Assembly: GCF_023715725.1 (NCBI RefSeq)
Contig: NZ_JAMBOT010000001.1
Span: 992,001-1,056,000, forward strand
Source: Paenibacillus pasadenensis
Lineage (GTDB): Bacteria; Bacillota; Bacilli; Paenibacillales; Paenibacillaceae
DNA length: 64,000 nt
Direction: 5' to 3'
Position numbers and translations under genes: made by a program. The notes beneath the pieces are model-generated. The model saw only the letters and a program-made list of their open reading frames with translations, did not search any database and was not told the DNA's origin. Each line of letters starts with the position of its first letter. The first letter of the stretch is position 1. Below, piece after piece: positions 28,660 through 39,069 of this stretch.

Positions 28660-29832
28660 CTAAGAAGATTTACGGTTGCGGCCCAAAAAAGTTTCAATCC
28701 TTAGAGCCGCAAGCTCCATTTCTTCCGTAGTATTGCCCAAACCGAAGCTGAATCTAACCGCCGTATTCGCAAGTTCCTCCGGCACGCCCATGGCGCTCAG
28801 CACATGGGAAGGCTCCAGGGCGCCCGCCGTGCAGGCGGAGCCGCCGGATGCCGCGATGCCGGCAAGGTCAAGATTCATCAGCATCGACTCGCGGTCGATG
28901 CCGGGAAACATCAGGCTGACAATGCCCGGCAGGCGCAGGTCGGGATGACCTGCAACAACAGCGGTTCCGCCGGATGCCTTCCGCATCAGACGGATCCAAA
29001 GGCTTCCCAGCTCCTCCATCCGCACGGCCCGGGCTTCCAGCTCCTCCGCAGCGATCGCTGCGGCGCGGGCAAACCCGGCCAGCGCGGGCAGATTTTCCGT
29101 GCCGCCACGGCGTTTGCGCTCCTGGGAGCCGCCGACGAGCAGCGGCTGCAGCGGAGTTCCCTGCCGCACATACAGCGCTCCGATCCCTTGCGGCCCGTTG
29201 ATTTTATGCGAGGATAGCGTCATCAGCGAAACCGGCAGCTCCCGCACTGTAATCGGCAGCTCCCGCACTGTAATCGGCAGCTTGCCGTATGCCTGAGCGG
29301 CGTCCGTGTGAAACGGAACCCCTCGCTCCTGGGCTGCAGCAGCCAGCTCCGCAATCGGCTGCAGCGTGCCGGTCTCGTTGTTGGCATACATGATGCTGAC
29401 TAGCCCCGTGTCGTCCCGGAGCGCTTCACGCAGGCTGTTGACGGAGACGATTCCGTTGCCGTCGACAGGCAAATACGTAACCTCGTAGCCGCCGCGCTCC
29501 AGCCGCTCGCACTCTTTAAGCACCGCATGATGCTCCACTGCGCTCGTAATCAAGTGGCGCTTGCCGGAAGCTGCCTGAGCTTCCATAACGCCTCGCAGCG
29601 CCATATTGTCCGCCTCCGTCCCGCCGGAGGTAAATACAAGCTCGTCCGGCCGGCAGCCAATCGTTGCAGCAATAAGGTCGCGGGCGCCGCTGGCCAGCTT
29701 CCGGGCGTCGCGCCCGAAGCTGTGCAGGCTGGAGGCGTTGCCGGGCGGGCCCTGCAGCACGGTCAGCATCGCTTGCGCCGCTTCGGGATGCAGCGGCGTT
29801 GTCGCGGCGTGATCGTAATATATCCGTTCCAT
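28660..29832 (-). CDS. Cysteine desulfurase (NifS/IscS-like, YrvO position)
   Basis: About 390-aa PLP enzyme that mobilises sulfur from cysteine. In B. subtilis the homologue YrvO feeds MnmA. The PLP lysine is K210 in LSSHKINGPQGIG, with HTDAAQAYG (Asp) and NNETG upstream. The catalytic Cys is C334 in ASGGSACTAG. An exact 21-bp duplication repeats PITVREL (186-192 and 193-199) between the Asp and Lys regions. I chose ATG 29832 (MERIYYDHAATTPL, as in homologues); GTG 29841 is possible. cymR lies 21 bp upstream. mnmA is on the other strand, 770 bp away. Confidence 0.93.
   Translation of the reverse strand: MERIYYDHAATTPLHPEAAQAMLTVLQGPPGNASSLHSFGRDARKLASGARDLIAATIGCRPDELVFTSGGTEADNMALRGVMEAQAASGKRHLITSAVEHHAVLKECERLERGGYEVTYLPVDGNGIVSVNSLREALRDDTGLVSIMYANNETGTLQPIAELAAAAQERGVPFHTDAAQAYGKLPITVRELPITVRELPVSLMTLSSHKINGPQGIGALYVRQGTPLQPLLVGGSQERKRRGGTENLPALAGFARAAAIAAEELEARAVRMEELGSLWIRLMRKASGGTAVVAGHPDLRLPGIVSLMFPGIDRESMLMNLDLAGIAASGGSACTAGALEPSHVLSAMGVPEELANTAVRFSFGLGNTTEEMELAALRIETFLGRNRKSS
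29233..29280. repeat. 21-bp exact tandem duplication inside the cysteine desulfurase gene
   Basis: The 21-bp unit starting CGGCAGCTCCCGCACT occurs at 29233-29253 and again at 29254-29274, followed by the first 6 bases of a third copy. It is in frame and adds seven residues to the protein. The copies are identical, so the event is recent. Confidence 0.95.
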
Positions 29833-29852
29833 GCCGTTCACCCGCTCGTCGT

Positions 29853-30272
29853 TTAAATGTAAAACATGTAGTTATCGGCTTCGTTTTTGTCCTTGTACTC
29901 AATCAGATCCTGCAGCGTGGTGGAATCAAGCACCTCCGCGATGCTGTCGCGGATGCGCAGCCACAGGTGGCGCTTAGCCGGGTCGTCTTCCTCCGTAAAA
30001 TCGACAGGAGAAATCGGGCCTTCCAGAATGCGGATTACGTCGCCGGCCGTAATCGTTTCGGGTTCTTTGGATAAAATGTAGCCGCCGTATGCGCCGCGGA
30101 TGCTTTTGACAAGTCCCGCGTTGCGCAATGGCGCGATCAGCTGCTCCAAATAATGCTCGGAAAGCTGGTTTTTTTCGGCGATGCTTTTGAGCGAGATTGG
30201 ACCTTCGCCGAATTTGGCCGCGAGCTCCATCATAATAGTTAGGCCGTAGCGGCCTTTTGTTGAAATTTTCAT
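29853..30272 (-). CDS. cymR: Rrf2 family cysteine metabolism repressor CymR
   Basis: 139-aa Rrf2-family DNA-binding protein. In Bacillus CymR works with CysK to repress sulfur uptake and cysteine synthesis genes. The N-terminal winged helix is typical (MKISTKGRYGLTIMMELA; QLSEHYLEQLIAPLRNAGLV; RGAYGGY). There are no cysteines, so it lacks the Fe-S cluster of IscR-type relatives, in line with CymR. GAGGTG lies 7 nt before ATG 30272. It heads a unit with the desulfurase, YrrD-like and zinc-ribbon genes. Confidence 0.93.
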   Translation of the reverse strand: MKISTKGRYGLTIMMELAAKFGEGPISLKSIAEKNQLSEHYLEQLIAPLRNAGLVKSIRGAYGGYILSKEPETITAGDVIRILEGPISPVDFTEEDDPAKRHLWLRIRDSIAEVLDSTTLQDLIEYKDKNEADNYMFYI

Positions 30273-31745
<1,473 letters not shown>

Positions 31746-31780
31746 CGGCATTAACTTAACATTTGTCTGCAAGAGTACAC

Positions 31781-31817
31781 AAAGAGGGAGGAGACTGGTC
31801 CAGTCTCCTCCCTCTTT
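31781..31817. terminator. Bidirectional terminator between mnmA and ABC permease gene
   Basis: A perfect 18-bp inverted repeat, AAAGAGGGAGGAGACTGG and its complement, separated by one base. T-runs are weak on both sides (CCTTT and TTTGTG), but the position between convergent genes fits a shared terminator. Confidence 0.8.
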
Positions 31818-31851
31818 CCTTTATGCGACCATGCATCAGACGCCACTCCTG

Positions 31852-32667
31852 TTAGGTGCGGCGCATATATGCCTTTACGGTCAGCGGCGCAAAAATGGCC
31901 ACGATGACGGCCGCGGCAAGCAGCGCCCAGCCGACCTCCGCCCCTATCGTCCCAGTGTTCGCCAAATCGCGCACAGCGCTCACCAGGTGAGATACCGGAT
32001 TGATTTTCGTAAACCATTGCAGCCAGTCCGGCATCGTGTCGACCGGCACAAACGCGTTGGACAGAAACGTCAGCGGGAACAGCACAATCATGGAGATGCC
32101 CTGCACGCTGGAGGCGCTCCGGGCGATAACTCCAAAAAAGGCGAAGATCCAGCTTACTGCCCACGAGCAGGCGATGACAAGCACAGCAGCGATAGCCACG
32201 TATCCGAGGCCGCCTTCAGGCCGGTAGCCCATCAGGTAGCCCATGACAAAGGTCAGCACGGTTGCGATCGTATAACGGACTGTGTCGGCCAGCAGGGCGC
32301 CGGCAAGCGGCGCAATACGGGCAATCGGCAGCGACTTGAAGCGGTCAAACACGCCTTTATCCATATCCTCCCGCAGCTGCACGCCGGTTACAATTGAGGT
32401 TCCGATCACCGTCTGCACTAAAATGCCGGGAATAATAACCGGCAGGTAGCTATGCACATCACCAGATATGGCTCCGCCAAAAATGTACGAAAACATCAGC
32501 GTAAACAAAATCGGCTGAAGCGTTACGTCGAACAGCTGCTCGGGAGTGCGCTTGATTTTGAGCAGTCCCCGGTACGCCATCGTCAGCGCGTTGCGAATCG
32601 TTTGCCCGGGACTGGTCCGATGGACAAGCCGCCGGGAGGCGCCTGCAGGCGCGATGTTGGTTTTCAT
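31852..32667 (-). CDS. ABC-2 type transporter permease (DrrB-like)
   Basis: 271-aa inner-membrane permease of the daunorubicin-resistance (DrrB) type. About six hydrophobic helices follow a polar N-terminus, e.g. LFDVTLQPILFTLMFSYIFGG and ISMIVLFPLTFLSNAFVP. The conserved cytoplasmic segment LREDMDKGVFDRFKSLPI is typical of the ABC-2 family. The ATG overlaps the end of the upstream ATPase gene by 4 bp (ATGA). Probably exports a drug or lipid-like compound; the substrate cannot be inferred. Confidence 0.93.
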   Translation of the reverse strand: MKTNIAPAGASRRLVHRTSPGQTIRNALTMAYRGLLKIKRTPEQLFDVTLQPILFTLMFSYIFGGAISGDVHSYLPVIIPGILVQTVIGTSIVTGVQLREDMDKGVFDRFKSLPIARIAPLAGALLADTVRYTIATVLTFVMGYLMGYRPEGGLGYVAIAAVLVIACSWAVSWIFAFFGVIARSASSVQGISMIVLFPLTFLSNAFVPVDTMPDWLQWFTKINPVSHLVSAVRDLANTGTIGAEVGWALLAAAVIVAIFAPLTVKAYMRRT

Positions 32668-33644
32668 GCGTGTGATGCCTCCATTCCTTCCGGCTTGCCG
32701 GTAATCGTCAAAAACACTTCGTCCAGAGTAGGCTTTTGCACGCTAATTTCCACAAGCTCAACGCCTGCGGACCGCAGAGCAATCAGCAGGTCGGTAACCT
32801 GACCGGCCTCCGCCATTGGAGCGGTGATGCGCCCGGCCTCCGCCGTCACGCTGGAGCGCGCCTGCAGCACCCGCTCAACCGCTTCGCGGGCGGCTGCGGT
32901 TTGCGCCGGATCGGATACGCGGAGATGGAGCGAGGAATTCCCAACCGATGCTTTCAGCTCGTCTCCGGTTCCCTCCGCGACGACGCGCCCGCGGTCGATA
33001 ACCGCAATGCGGTCGGCCAGCTGGTCGGCTTCATCGAGGTATTGCGTTGTGAGCAGCACGGTCGAGCCGCTGTTCACGAGTCTGCGGATCGTCTCCCACA
33101 TTTGGGATCGCGTCCGCGGGTCGAGTCCAGTCGTCGGCTCGTCGAGGAAAATGAGCGGCGGCTGAGAGATCAGGCTGGCAGCCAGATCAAGGCGCCTGCG
33201 CATGCCGCCGGAGAAATTTTTCAGCGGGCGCTTGGCCGCTTCGGTCAATCCGAATTCCTCCAGCAGATCCGACGCCTTTTTCCGCGCCTCGGCGCGTCCG
33301 AGACCGAGCAGCCGGGAAAAAATGATGAGGTTTTCGGTCGCGCTAAGCGATTCGTCAACCGACGCGTACTGTCCCGTCACCCCGATCAGCTGCCGCACGA
33401 TCTGCGGTTTTTGCGCCACGTCCCAGCCAAAAATTTTGGCCTCGCCCGCATCGGGGCGCAGCAGCGTCGCGAGCATGCGGATCGTCGTCGTTTTTCCCGC
33501 TCCGTTCGGGCCAAGCACGCCGTATATCGAGCCGGCGCGCACCTTCAGATCGACGCCGTCAACAGCCCGATTGTCGCCGAACTGCTTCACTAGGCCGCGC
33601 GCCTCAACCGCCCACTCGGCTCCTCCTGCGAGGTTTATTGTCAT
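32664..33644 (-). CDS. ABC transporter ATP-binding protein (DrrA-like)
   Basis: 326-aa nucleotide-binding subunit of the exporter formed with the downstream permease. It shows Walker A GPNGAGKTT, signature FSGGMRRRLDLA, Walker B LIFLDEPTTGLD and a switch His replaced by Gln in LLTTQYLDEAD, as in DrrA-type proteins. The C-terminal extension (after about 225) is also typical of the family. AAGGAGG lies about 11 nt upstream of ATG 33644. No regulator is adjacent. Confidence 0.94.
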   Translation of the reverse strand: MTINLAGGAEWAVEARGLVKQFGDNRAVDGVDLKVRAGSIYGVLGPNGAGKTTTIRMLATLLRPDAGEAKIFGWDVAQKPQIVRQLIGVTGQYASVDESLSATENLIIFSRLLGLGRAEARKKASDLLEEFGLTEAAKRPLKNFSGGMRRRLDLAASLISQPPLIFLDEPTTGLDPRTRSQMWETIRRLVNSGSTVLLTTQYLDEADQLADRIAVIDRGRVVAEGTGDELKASVGNSSLHLRVSDPAQTAAAREAVERVLQARSSVTAEAGRITAPMAEAGQVTDLLIALRSAGVELVEISVQKPTLDEVFLTITGKPEGMEASHA

Positions 33645-33869
33645 TGTAAATCGTCCTCCTTGAACTCGTCTGGTGTCAGTATAAACCCCGAATGTGAACT
33701 GGATTTGAATTCACTTGATTCATTCGAATTGTACGGCTTTAACTGGATTCAATGAAGGGTCCGGAGAATGGCGGATAGATCGGTCCCAAGGAGGAGAAGG
33801 TTCGGTTCGGTAAGATCGGCGGCGTGCCGCAAGGCGGCATAACTCACTCATTTCAATCCAGCTTAAACA
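33645..33869. other. Intergenic region upstream of the ABC transporter
   Basis: No gene or clear promoter found. An AT-rich stretch (33690-33740) contains GAATTCACTTGATTCATTCG, an imperfect inverted repeat that may be an operator for the exporter genes. Confidence 0.3.
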
Positions 33870-33915
33870 AAACGAAGGCAACTGAGCTGGGCTCAGTTGC
33901 CTCCGTTTTTTATTC
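33870..33915. terminator. Terminator after the CNNM/HlyC-type gene
   Basis: Long stem AACGAAGGCAACTGAGC / GCTCAGTTGCCTCCGTT with a 3-nt loop. T-rich on both sides (TTTTTTATT on plus, TTCGTTTTGTTT on minus), so it can act in both directions. Confidence 0.85.
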
Positions 33916-33925
33916 TACTCCCGAT

Positions 33926-35239
33926 TCATTCCGCCTCAGCCCGAAGCCGCAGCAGAACCCGCGTAATCCGCAGATGTTCGTTTTCCTCCAAAATAAGCTC
34001 CGTTCCGTTGTCCAGCATGACCGATTGCCCGATGTGCAGCGGAATATCGATGCAGGAGCCAAGCCAACCGCCGAGCGTGCCGTATGTGTCCGTATCAAGC
34101 TGCAGCCCGAAACGCTCATTGACCTCATCCAGCTGCATCAGTCCGCTTAGCGAATAGGTGCGGCTATCGATCCGTTCTTGCTCCGGCCGTTCCTCAATGT
34201 CGAATTCATCGCGTATATCCCCGACAATCTCTTCCATAATATCCTTCAGCGTCACCAGCCCTGCCGTGCCGCCATACTCGTCAATCAGCACGGCTATGCC
34301 CGTTTTGCTTCGCTGCATCAGCTTCAGCAGCGGGCTGATCCGCATCGATTCAGGCACGGCGGTAATCGGGCGCAACAGCTCTCTCAACCCGCCCGACTCC
34401 GGCTCGCCGCGCAGCAAATCCTTTATATGGATAAAACCGATTATGTTATCCTTATCCCCTTCGTAGACGGGGTAACGGGTGCGGTTCTGCGTCAATGCTG
34501 CCGTTCTGGCCTGCTGGAACGGCAGCCTTACGGACAAACAGACCATATCGGTCCGGGGAATCATAATATCGCGCGCCTGCGTATCCGAAAAATCAAAGAT
34601 GTTGTCCACAAGCGCCAGCTCCGTACCGCCGATTAGGCCGCTTTCATGGCTTTGCTGCATCAGGATGCGAATTTCGTCCTCGTTGTGAGCCGAATCATGC
34701 CCGGCCGCCGGCTCTAAGCCGATCCATTTTAGCAGCCGCCTCGCCAAGCCGTTTAACACCCAGATGAATGGAAACATTGCCGCGTGAAAATAAACGAGGG
34801 GAATCGACGTCCACAGGGTCACTTTTTCCGCCTTGCGGATGGCGATTGTTTTGGGGGCAAGCTCGCCGAGTACGATATGCAGCAGCGTAATGAGACCAAA
34901 CGCCAGCAGAAAAGAGACGGTAACTGCCGGGAGCCCTACAATCCCGAAGCCGTGAAAAAAAGGCTCCAGCAAACGAGCAAGCGCCGGCCCTCCAATCCAG
35001 CCGAGAGCAAGCGAAGCGAGCGTAATGCCAAGCTGGCAGGCGGACAGAAAGGCATCCAGATTGCCGGTGAGCCGCGAGGCGAAACGGGCTTTGCCGTTCC
35101 CCTCCGACACCAGCGTTGTGATGCGGCTTCCTCTAACCTTCACCATTGCGAATTCGGCCGCCACAAAAAATCCGTTTAAAAACACAAGACAGATAACAAG
35201 AAACAGGCTGAGTCCAAGCGGAAAAGGGTCGTCGGACAC
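33926..35239 (-). CDS. CNNM/HlyC-CorC family membrane protein
   Basis: 437-aa 'hemolysin-like' protein with an N-terminal CNNM (DUF21) domain of about four helices (LSLFLVICLVFLNGFFVAAEFA; VSFLLAFGLITLLHIVLGELAPKTIA, read in parts), two CBS repeats (IMIPRTDMVCLS; IAVLIDEYGGTAGLVTLKDI) and a CorC_HlyC tail. Relatives handle Mg2+/Co2+ efflux. I chose GTG 35239 because it gives the usual family length; an ATG at 35317 lies upstream without a ribosome site. A strong AAGGAGGTG at about 35290 could also serve a CTG at 35278. mntH lies just upstream. Confidence 0.9.
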   Translation of the reverse strand: MSDDPFPLGLSLFLVICLVFLNGFFVAAEFAMVKVRGSRITTLVSEGNGKARFASRLTGNLDAFLSACQLGITLASLALGWIGGPALARLLEPFFHGFGIVGLPAVTVSFLLAFGLITLLHIVLGELAPKTIAIRKAEKVTLWTSIPLVYFHAAMFPFIWVLNGLARRLLKWIGLEPAAGHDSAHNEDEIRILMQQSHESGLIGGTELALVDNIFDFSDTQARDIMIPRTDMVCLSVRLPFQQARTAALTQNRTRYPVYEGDKDNIIGFIHIKDLLRGEPESGGLRELLRPITAVPESMRISPLLKLMQRSKTGIAVLIDEYGGTAGLVTLKDIMEEIVGDIRDEFDIEERPEQERIDSRTYSLSGLMQLDEVNERFGLQLDTDTYGTLGGWLGSCIDIPLHIGQSVMLDNGTELILEENEHLRITRVLLRLRAEAE

Positions 35240-35351
35240 GGGATTCCCTGCTCCCTGCCGCGTGCGGCGGGAAGTCAGGCGCACCTCCTTGAGGTCATAT
35301 AGGGGTATTGTAAACATATGGCCCGCGCCGTCTACTTATGCGGACGAAACG

Positions 35352-36743
35352 TTATAGCCAGCCCCAAACGGTCATCCCGAGCAAATACAAATTAAGCGCT
35401 GCGATCAGAAACGCGCAGAACCAGGCCAGCGCCTGAGTAAAGGTTTTGTTCGCGAATTCCCCCATTTTGCGGCGGTCGCCGGTGAACTTGACGAGCGGGA
35501 ACACCGCGAAGCTGAGCTGCAGCGATAAAATAACCTGGCTGAATATAAGCAGCTGCGTTGTGCCCTTTTCCCCATACAAAGCGGTTACGATAACCGCCGG
35601 TACAAGCGCAATCAGCCTTGTAATAAGCCGGCGAAGCCAAGGCTTCATTTTCAGGCCGAGAAATCCTTCCATTACGATCTGCCCGGCGAGAGTGCCGGTC
35701 AGCGTAGAATTTTGCCCGGCAGCAAGCAGTGCGACTCCGAATAAAACGCTGGCGGCCGCTCCGCCCATCAGCGGCGCCATCAGATGATAGGCATCGCCAA
35801 TTTCGGCGATTTCCGTATGTCCGCTCGTATGGAATACGGCGCCAGCCACAATCAATATCGCCGCGTTGATGAACAGCGCCAGGCCTAGTGCCAGCGTAGA
35901 ATCCACCGTTGCAAAACGGATTGCTTCTCTTTTGCCGGAGGGGGTGCGCTCGAAATCTCGGGTTTGCACGATGGAAGAATGCAAATATAGATTATGCGGC
36001 ATAACCGTCGCACCCAAAATGCCGATCGCGATGTACAGCATAGCCGGATTCGTCACGATTTGGCCCGATGGAACAAAACCCTTCAGCACTTCTGAAACGA
36101 CCGGCTGCGCCCAAATGAGCTCGATGAGAAAACAGCCGCCAATCGTGCCGATCAGCGTAATAACGAGCGCCTCCATATACCGGAACCCTTTGTTCTGCAG
36201 CAGCAGCACAATCATGACGTCTAATGAGGTAAGAATGACGCCCCATAAAAGCGGTACGCCAAACAACAGGTTAAGCGCAATGGCTGTACCGATTAGCTCC
36301 GCAAGGTCGCAGGCGGCGATAGCCAGCTCGCATAACACCCAAAGAAGAAGGGAGACCGGCTTGCTGTAATGATCGCGGCATGCCTGCGCCAAATCCCGTC
36401 CCGTAACGATGCCGAGCTTGCCTGCGAGCGCCTGCAGCAGCATGGCAACCAGATTGGACAGCAGAATAACCGACAGCAGCGTATAGCCGAACAATGAGCC
36501 CCCTGCCAGGTCGGTCGCCCAGTTGCCGGGATCCATATACCCGACAGCCACCAAATAACCTGGCCCCATGAAAGCAAGCAGCTTGCGGAACCATCCGGCT
36601 TGACGCGGTACTTTTAAGCTGCCGTGCGCCTCCGCTAGCGAAGGCTCTCCTCCGCTGCGTTTCCAGCCCTCAGAAATTACTGGCGCGGCTGCGGCTGCGA
36701 TTCCTGCCCCTGTTCCTGTTCCTGCGATCGTATTTTTTTCCAT
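35352..36743 (-). CDS. mntH: Nramp family divalent metal transporter (MntH)
   Basis: 463-aa proton-coupled Mn2+ (and Fe2+) importer with about 11 helices. The metal-binding motif in TM1 is DPGNW and in TM6 [10 protein letters not shown]; both are intact. A low-complexity Gly/Ala/Thr stretch (residues 7-20) precedes a polar N-terminal tail that is longer than in E. coli MntH. AAAGGAGGGG lies upstream of ATG 36743. An MntR-like operator and a promoter lie upstream, supporting manganese control. Confidence 0.95.
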   Translation of the reverse strand: MEKNTIAGTGTGAGIAAAAAPVISEGWKRSGGEPSLAEAHGSLKVPRQAGWFRKLLAFMGPGYLVAVGYMDPGNWATDLAGGSLFGYTLLSVILLSNLVAMLLQALAGKLGIVTGRDLAQACRDHYSKPVSLLLWVLCELAIAACDLAELIGTAIALNLLFGVPLLWGVILTSLDVMIVLLLQNKGFRYMEALVITLIGTIGGCFLIELIWAQPVVSEVLKGFVPSGQIVTNPAMLYIAIGILGATVMPHNLYLHSSIVQTRDFERTPSGKREAIRFATVDSTLALGLALFINAAILIVAGAVFHTSGHTEIAEIGDAYHLMAPLMGGAAASVLFGVALLAAGQNSTLTGTLAGQIVMEGFLGLKMKPWLRRLITRLIALVPAVIVTALYGEKGTTQLLIFSQVILSLQLSFAVFPLVKFTGDRRKMGEFANKTFTQALAWFCAFLIAALNLYLLGMTVWGWL

Positions 36744-36775
36744 AACGGCCCCTCCTTTTGTATCCGTCCATCTAT

Positions 36776-36828
36776 GTTGAGTTAGGGAAACTTTTTGGGT
36801 AAATGAAGCTCCCTTTAATCTATGTCAA
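36776..36828 (-). promoter_or_regulatory. mntH promoter with MntR-like operator
   Basis: On the minus strand a TTGACA -35 (36828-36823) is followed after 17 nt by a weak -10 (CATTTA). Downstream, plus-strand GTTGAGTTAGGGAAACTTTT (36776-36795) resembles the MntR operator (TTTGCCTnAGGnAAAC-like half), just upstream of the gene. Confidence 0.5.
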
Positions 36829-36912
36829 AGGGATGTTTTTGTTACTACTGTATATCTTATAACTAAATGTTCAGTTTGTTAACTCTTTTTATTTGGAAGC
36901 GACAACGCATGG

Positions 36913-36952
36913 CAAAAAGCCCGGACAACAGCATACGGCTGTAACGGGCTTG
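36913..36952 (-). terminator. Terminator after the AT-rich small gene
   Basis: Minus-strand AAGCCCG...ACAGC / GCTGT...CCGGGCTT stem followed by TTTTTG, about 11 bp past the stop at 36963. Confidence 0.85.
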
Positions 36953-36962
36953 GTATGAAACC

Positions 36963-37388
36963 TTAGTCACTGATATATAGCGTGGGGCCTCCATAATAAA
37001 CTTTGCGAATAGTTAGCGGCAAATCGGAGACGGTAGAGATAAAAGCACCCCAAAAACCAAATTCTAATTTTACTACAAAATTGCCATAAGTAATTCCTGA
37101 TATATAGAGACTGTAAAAAATTGTGGCGCTCGTTGTATAAGGCAAATTTGTTCTTAACTCATAATGCGATCTTCCCCCTGGCAATATACTAAAATAAGGG
37201 CCAGGAGTCGGGTCATAAGCATCACCTGTACGATATAGATATCGTAATGTAAAACGAGATGTTTCATTGACGATATCAAATCCTTGTGTCCCAGTTATAC
37301 CTATCTCAGGAGACTCATTCCGGCAGTATTGGAGTTTGGTCACAATCACCAATAAAATAAACAATGTAAGGATCAATTCCGTATTCAT
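36963..37388 (-). CDS. Hypothetical exported or membrane-anchored protein, AT-rich
   Basis: 141-aa protein I do not recognise. It starts with a hydrophobic helix (TELILTLFILLVIVTKL), either a signal anchor or an uncleaved signal. The rest is rich in Tyr, Gly and Thr (for example LYRTGDAYDPTPGPYFSILP and SGITYGNF) and probably beta-strand, so an extracellular or spore-surface role is conceivable but unproven. Base composition is clearly more AT-rich than the neighbours, a sign of recent transfer. GGGGGATT lies upstream of ATG 37388, and a terminator follows. Confidence 0.72.
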   Translation of the reverse strand: MNTELILTLFILLVIVTKLQYCRNESPEIGITGTQGFDIVNETSRFTLRYLYRTGDAYDPTPGPYFSILPGGRSHYELRTNLPYTTSATIFYSLYISGITYGNFVVKLEFGFWGAFISTVSDLPLTIRKVYYGGPTLYISD

Positions 37389-37495
37389 ACCAATCCCCCT
37401 TTGCTTTTAATCACAATTTATGAGGAATTGGAAGAATCGTACGGGCTATTTGACAAGAGTATCTCCTGAAAATAGTAAATGACGGTGTTGCTTGC

Positions 37496-38836
37496 TTAGC
37501 GCCCCGGCGGTTTACTCCCTTTGGAGCCCGCTCTGTTTTGGCGCTGCTGCTGATTGAGCCGAATTTTATCCTCCATCCCCTGACGGGTCGCCTCGTAAAC
37601 GGATGAACCTGCAAGCCGTTCGGGATAATAAAGCTGATCAACGTAATGACCGGGAAAATCATGCGGATACTGGTAACCGATATGTCCGAGCTGCTGCGCC
37701 CCTTTGTAATGAGCGTCTCGCAGATGAAGCGGCACCTCAGGCGTGCCAACGGCTTCAATTTTGCCCATTGCCCTGCCGATCGCCAGCGCCGTCGCATTGG
37801 ATTTCGGGCTTTCCACCGCAAACAAAATGGCTTGGGCAATGTTGTACTTTGCCTCCGGCCAGCCGATTTTATGATAGGCGTCCATACTTGTAACGGCTTG
37901 AACCATTGCCTGCGGGTTCGCCAAGCCAATATCCTCGCTGCAGGCGACGATCAGCCGCCGGATGAACACCATCGGGTCCATGCCAAGCTTCTCCACCGCA
38001 TACAGAAACCAGAACAGCGCGGCGTCGCTGGAGCCCCGGATGCTTTTATGAAAAGCGGAAAGCACGTCGTATTGAGTTGACTCGTCCGCCTGCACGGCGC
38101 GGCTGCGGATTGACTCCTGCGCTACCTCCATAGTGACAATAACCGTTCCGTCCGGCTCCGAGGGCGTTGTGACGGCGGACAATTCAAGCGCATTAAGCGC
38201 GCGGCGTATATCGCCTCCTGCCATGCCCGCAATATGATCCAGCGCCTCCGGACGCACATCCAGCTTCATGAAGCCAAGGCCGCGCTCTTTGTCGGCAATA
38301 GCACGCCGCATCGCCTCCAGCGCATGGCGGCTCTCCAGCGCATGCAGCCGGAACAGAGTTGAGCGGGACAGCAAAGCTCCGTTCACGGAATGGAACGGGT
38401 TCTCGGTCGTCGCCCCGATGAAAATAATAATGCCCTGCTCGACGGCTGGCAAAAGCGCATCCTGGCGGGACGAATTGAAGCGATGCACCTCGTCCAGAAA
38501 CAGAATCGTTTTACGCCCGTAAAGCGTCTTTGAGCTTTTGGCCCGCTCGATGACGTCGCGCACATCTTTTACCGTTGCATCTACGGCGTTGAGCTTGACG
38601 AACTCTCCCTCCGTACGAAGGGAAATGATATTTGCCAGAGTCGTTTTGCCGCTTCCAGGGGGGCCGAACAGAAGCAGCGAGCTGACCTGGTCGTTCTCGA
38701 TGGCGCGGCGCAGCAGCGTGCCCGGTCCCACCACATCGTCTTGGCCGATGTATTCCTCCAGTGTCCGAGGGCGCATCCGGTCCGCCAGCAGCCGCGCGCG
38801 GGGCGCTTCCTCTTCCCGGTAATCGAACAAGTCCAT
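37496..38836 (-). CDS. rarA: Replication-associated recombination protein A (RarA/MgsA)
   Basis: 446-aa AAA+ ATPase acting at stalled replication forks; homologue of B. subtilis yrvN. Walker A is LLLFGPPGSGKTTLA, Walker B TILFLDEVHRFN, and the sensor region is GATTENPFHSVNGALLSR. The C-terminal MgsA domain includes LLSAFHKSIRGSSDAALFW and LVACSEDIGLANP. I chose ATG 38836 (MDLFDYREEEAP) with GGGGA 7 nt upstream; the longer frame to 39013 lacks family sequence. In B. subtilis it neighbours cymR, here separated by about 7 kb of accessory genes. Confidence 0.96.
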   Translation of the reverse strand: MDLFDYREEEAPRARLLADRMRPRTLEEYIGQDDVVGPGTLLRRAIENDQVSSLLLFGPPGSGKTTLANIISLRTEGEFVKLNAVDATVKDVRDVIERAKSSKTLYGRKTILFLDEVHRFNSSRQDALLPAVEQGIIIFIGATTENPFHSVNGALLSRSTLFRLHALESRHALEAMRRAIADKERGLGFMKLDVRPEALDHIAGMAGGDIRRALNALELSAVTTPSEPDGTVIVTMEVAQESIRSRAVQADESTQYDVLSAFHKSIRGSSDAALFWFLYAVEKLGMDPMVFIRRLIVACSEDIGLANPQAMVQAVTSMDAYHKIGWPEAKYNIAQAILFAVESPKSNATALAIGRAMGKIEAVGTPEVPLHLRDAHYKGAQQLGHIGYQYPHDFPGHYVDQLYYPERLAGSSVYEATRQGMEDKIRLNQQQRQNRAGSKGSKPPGR

Positions 38837-39069
38837 CCTCTCATCCCCTGTCCTGTAAACAGAATCCATAAGGGTTAGTTTAACACATCCCATTTTACCG
38901 CACAAACGTTCGGGAATTCCGATTGATAACGCTTTAGTTCTAAAATGTGCGGATTTCGACACATGAATGTCTCCCGCTCCTCTCCCGAATCGCGCAAAAT
39001 GGAAAGGCTGCATTTAACGAAGCGGCCAAACATCTAGAGAGAACAAAATAGAAGGAGAGAATCTGCTTC

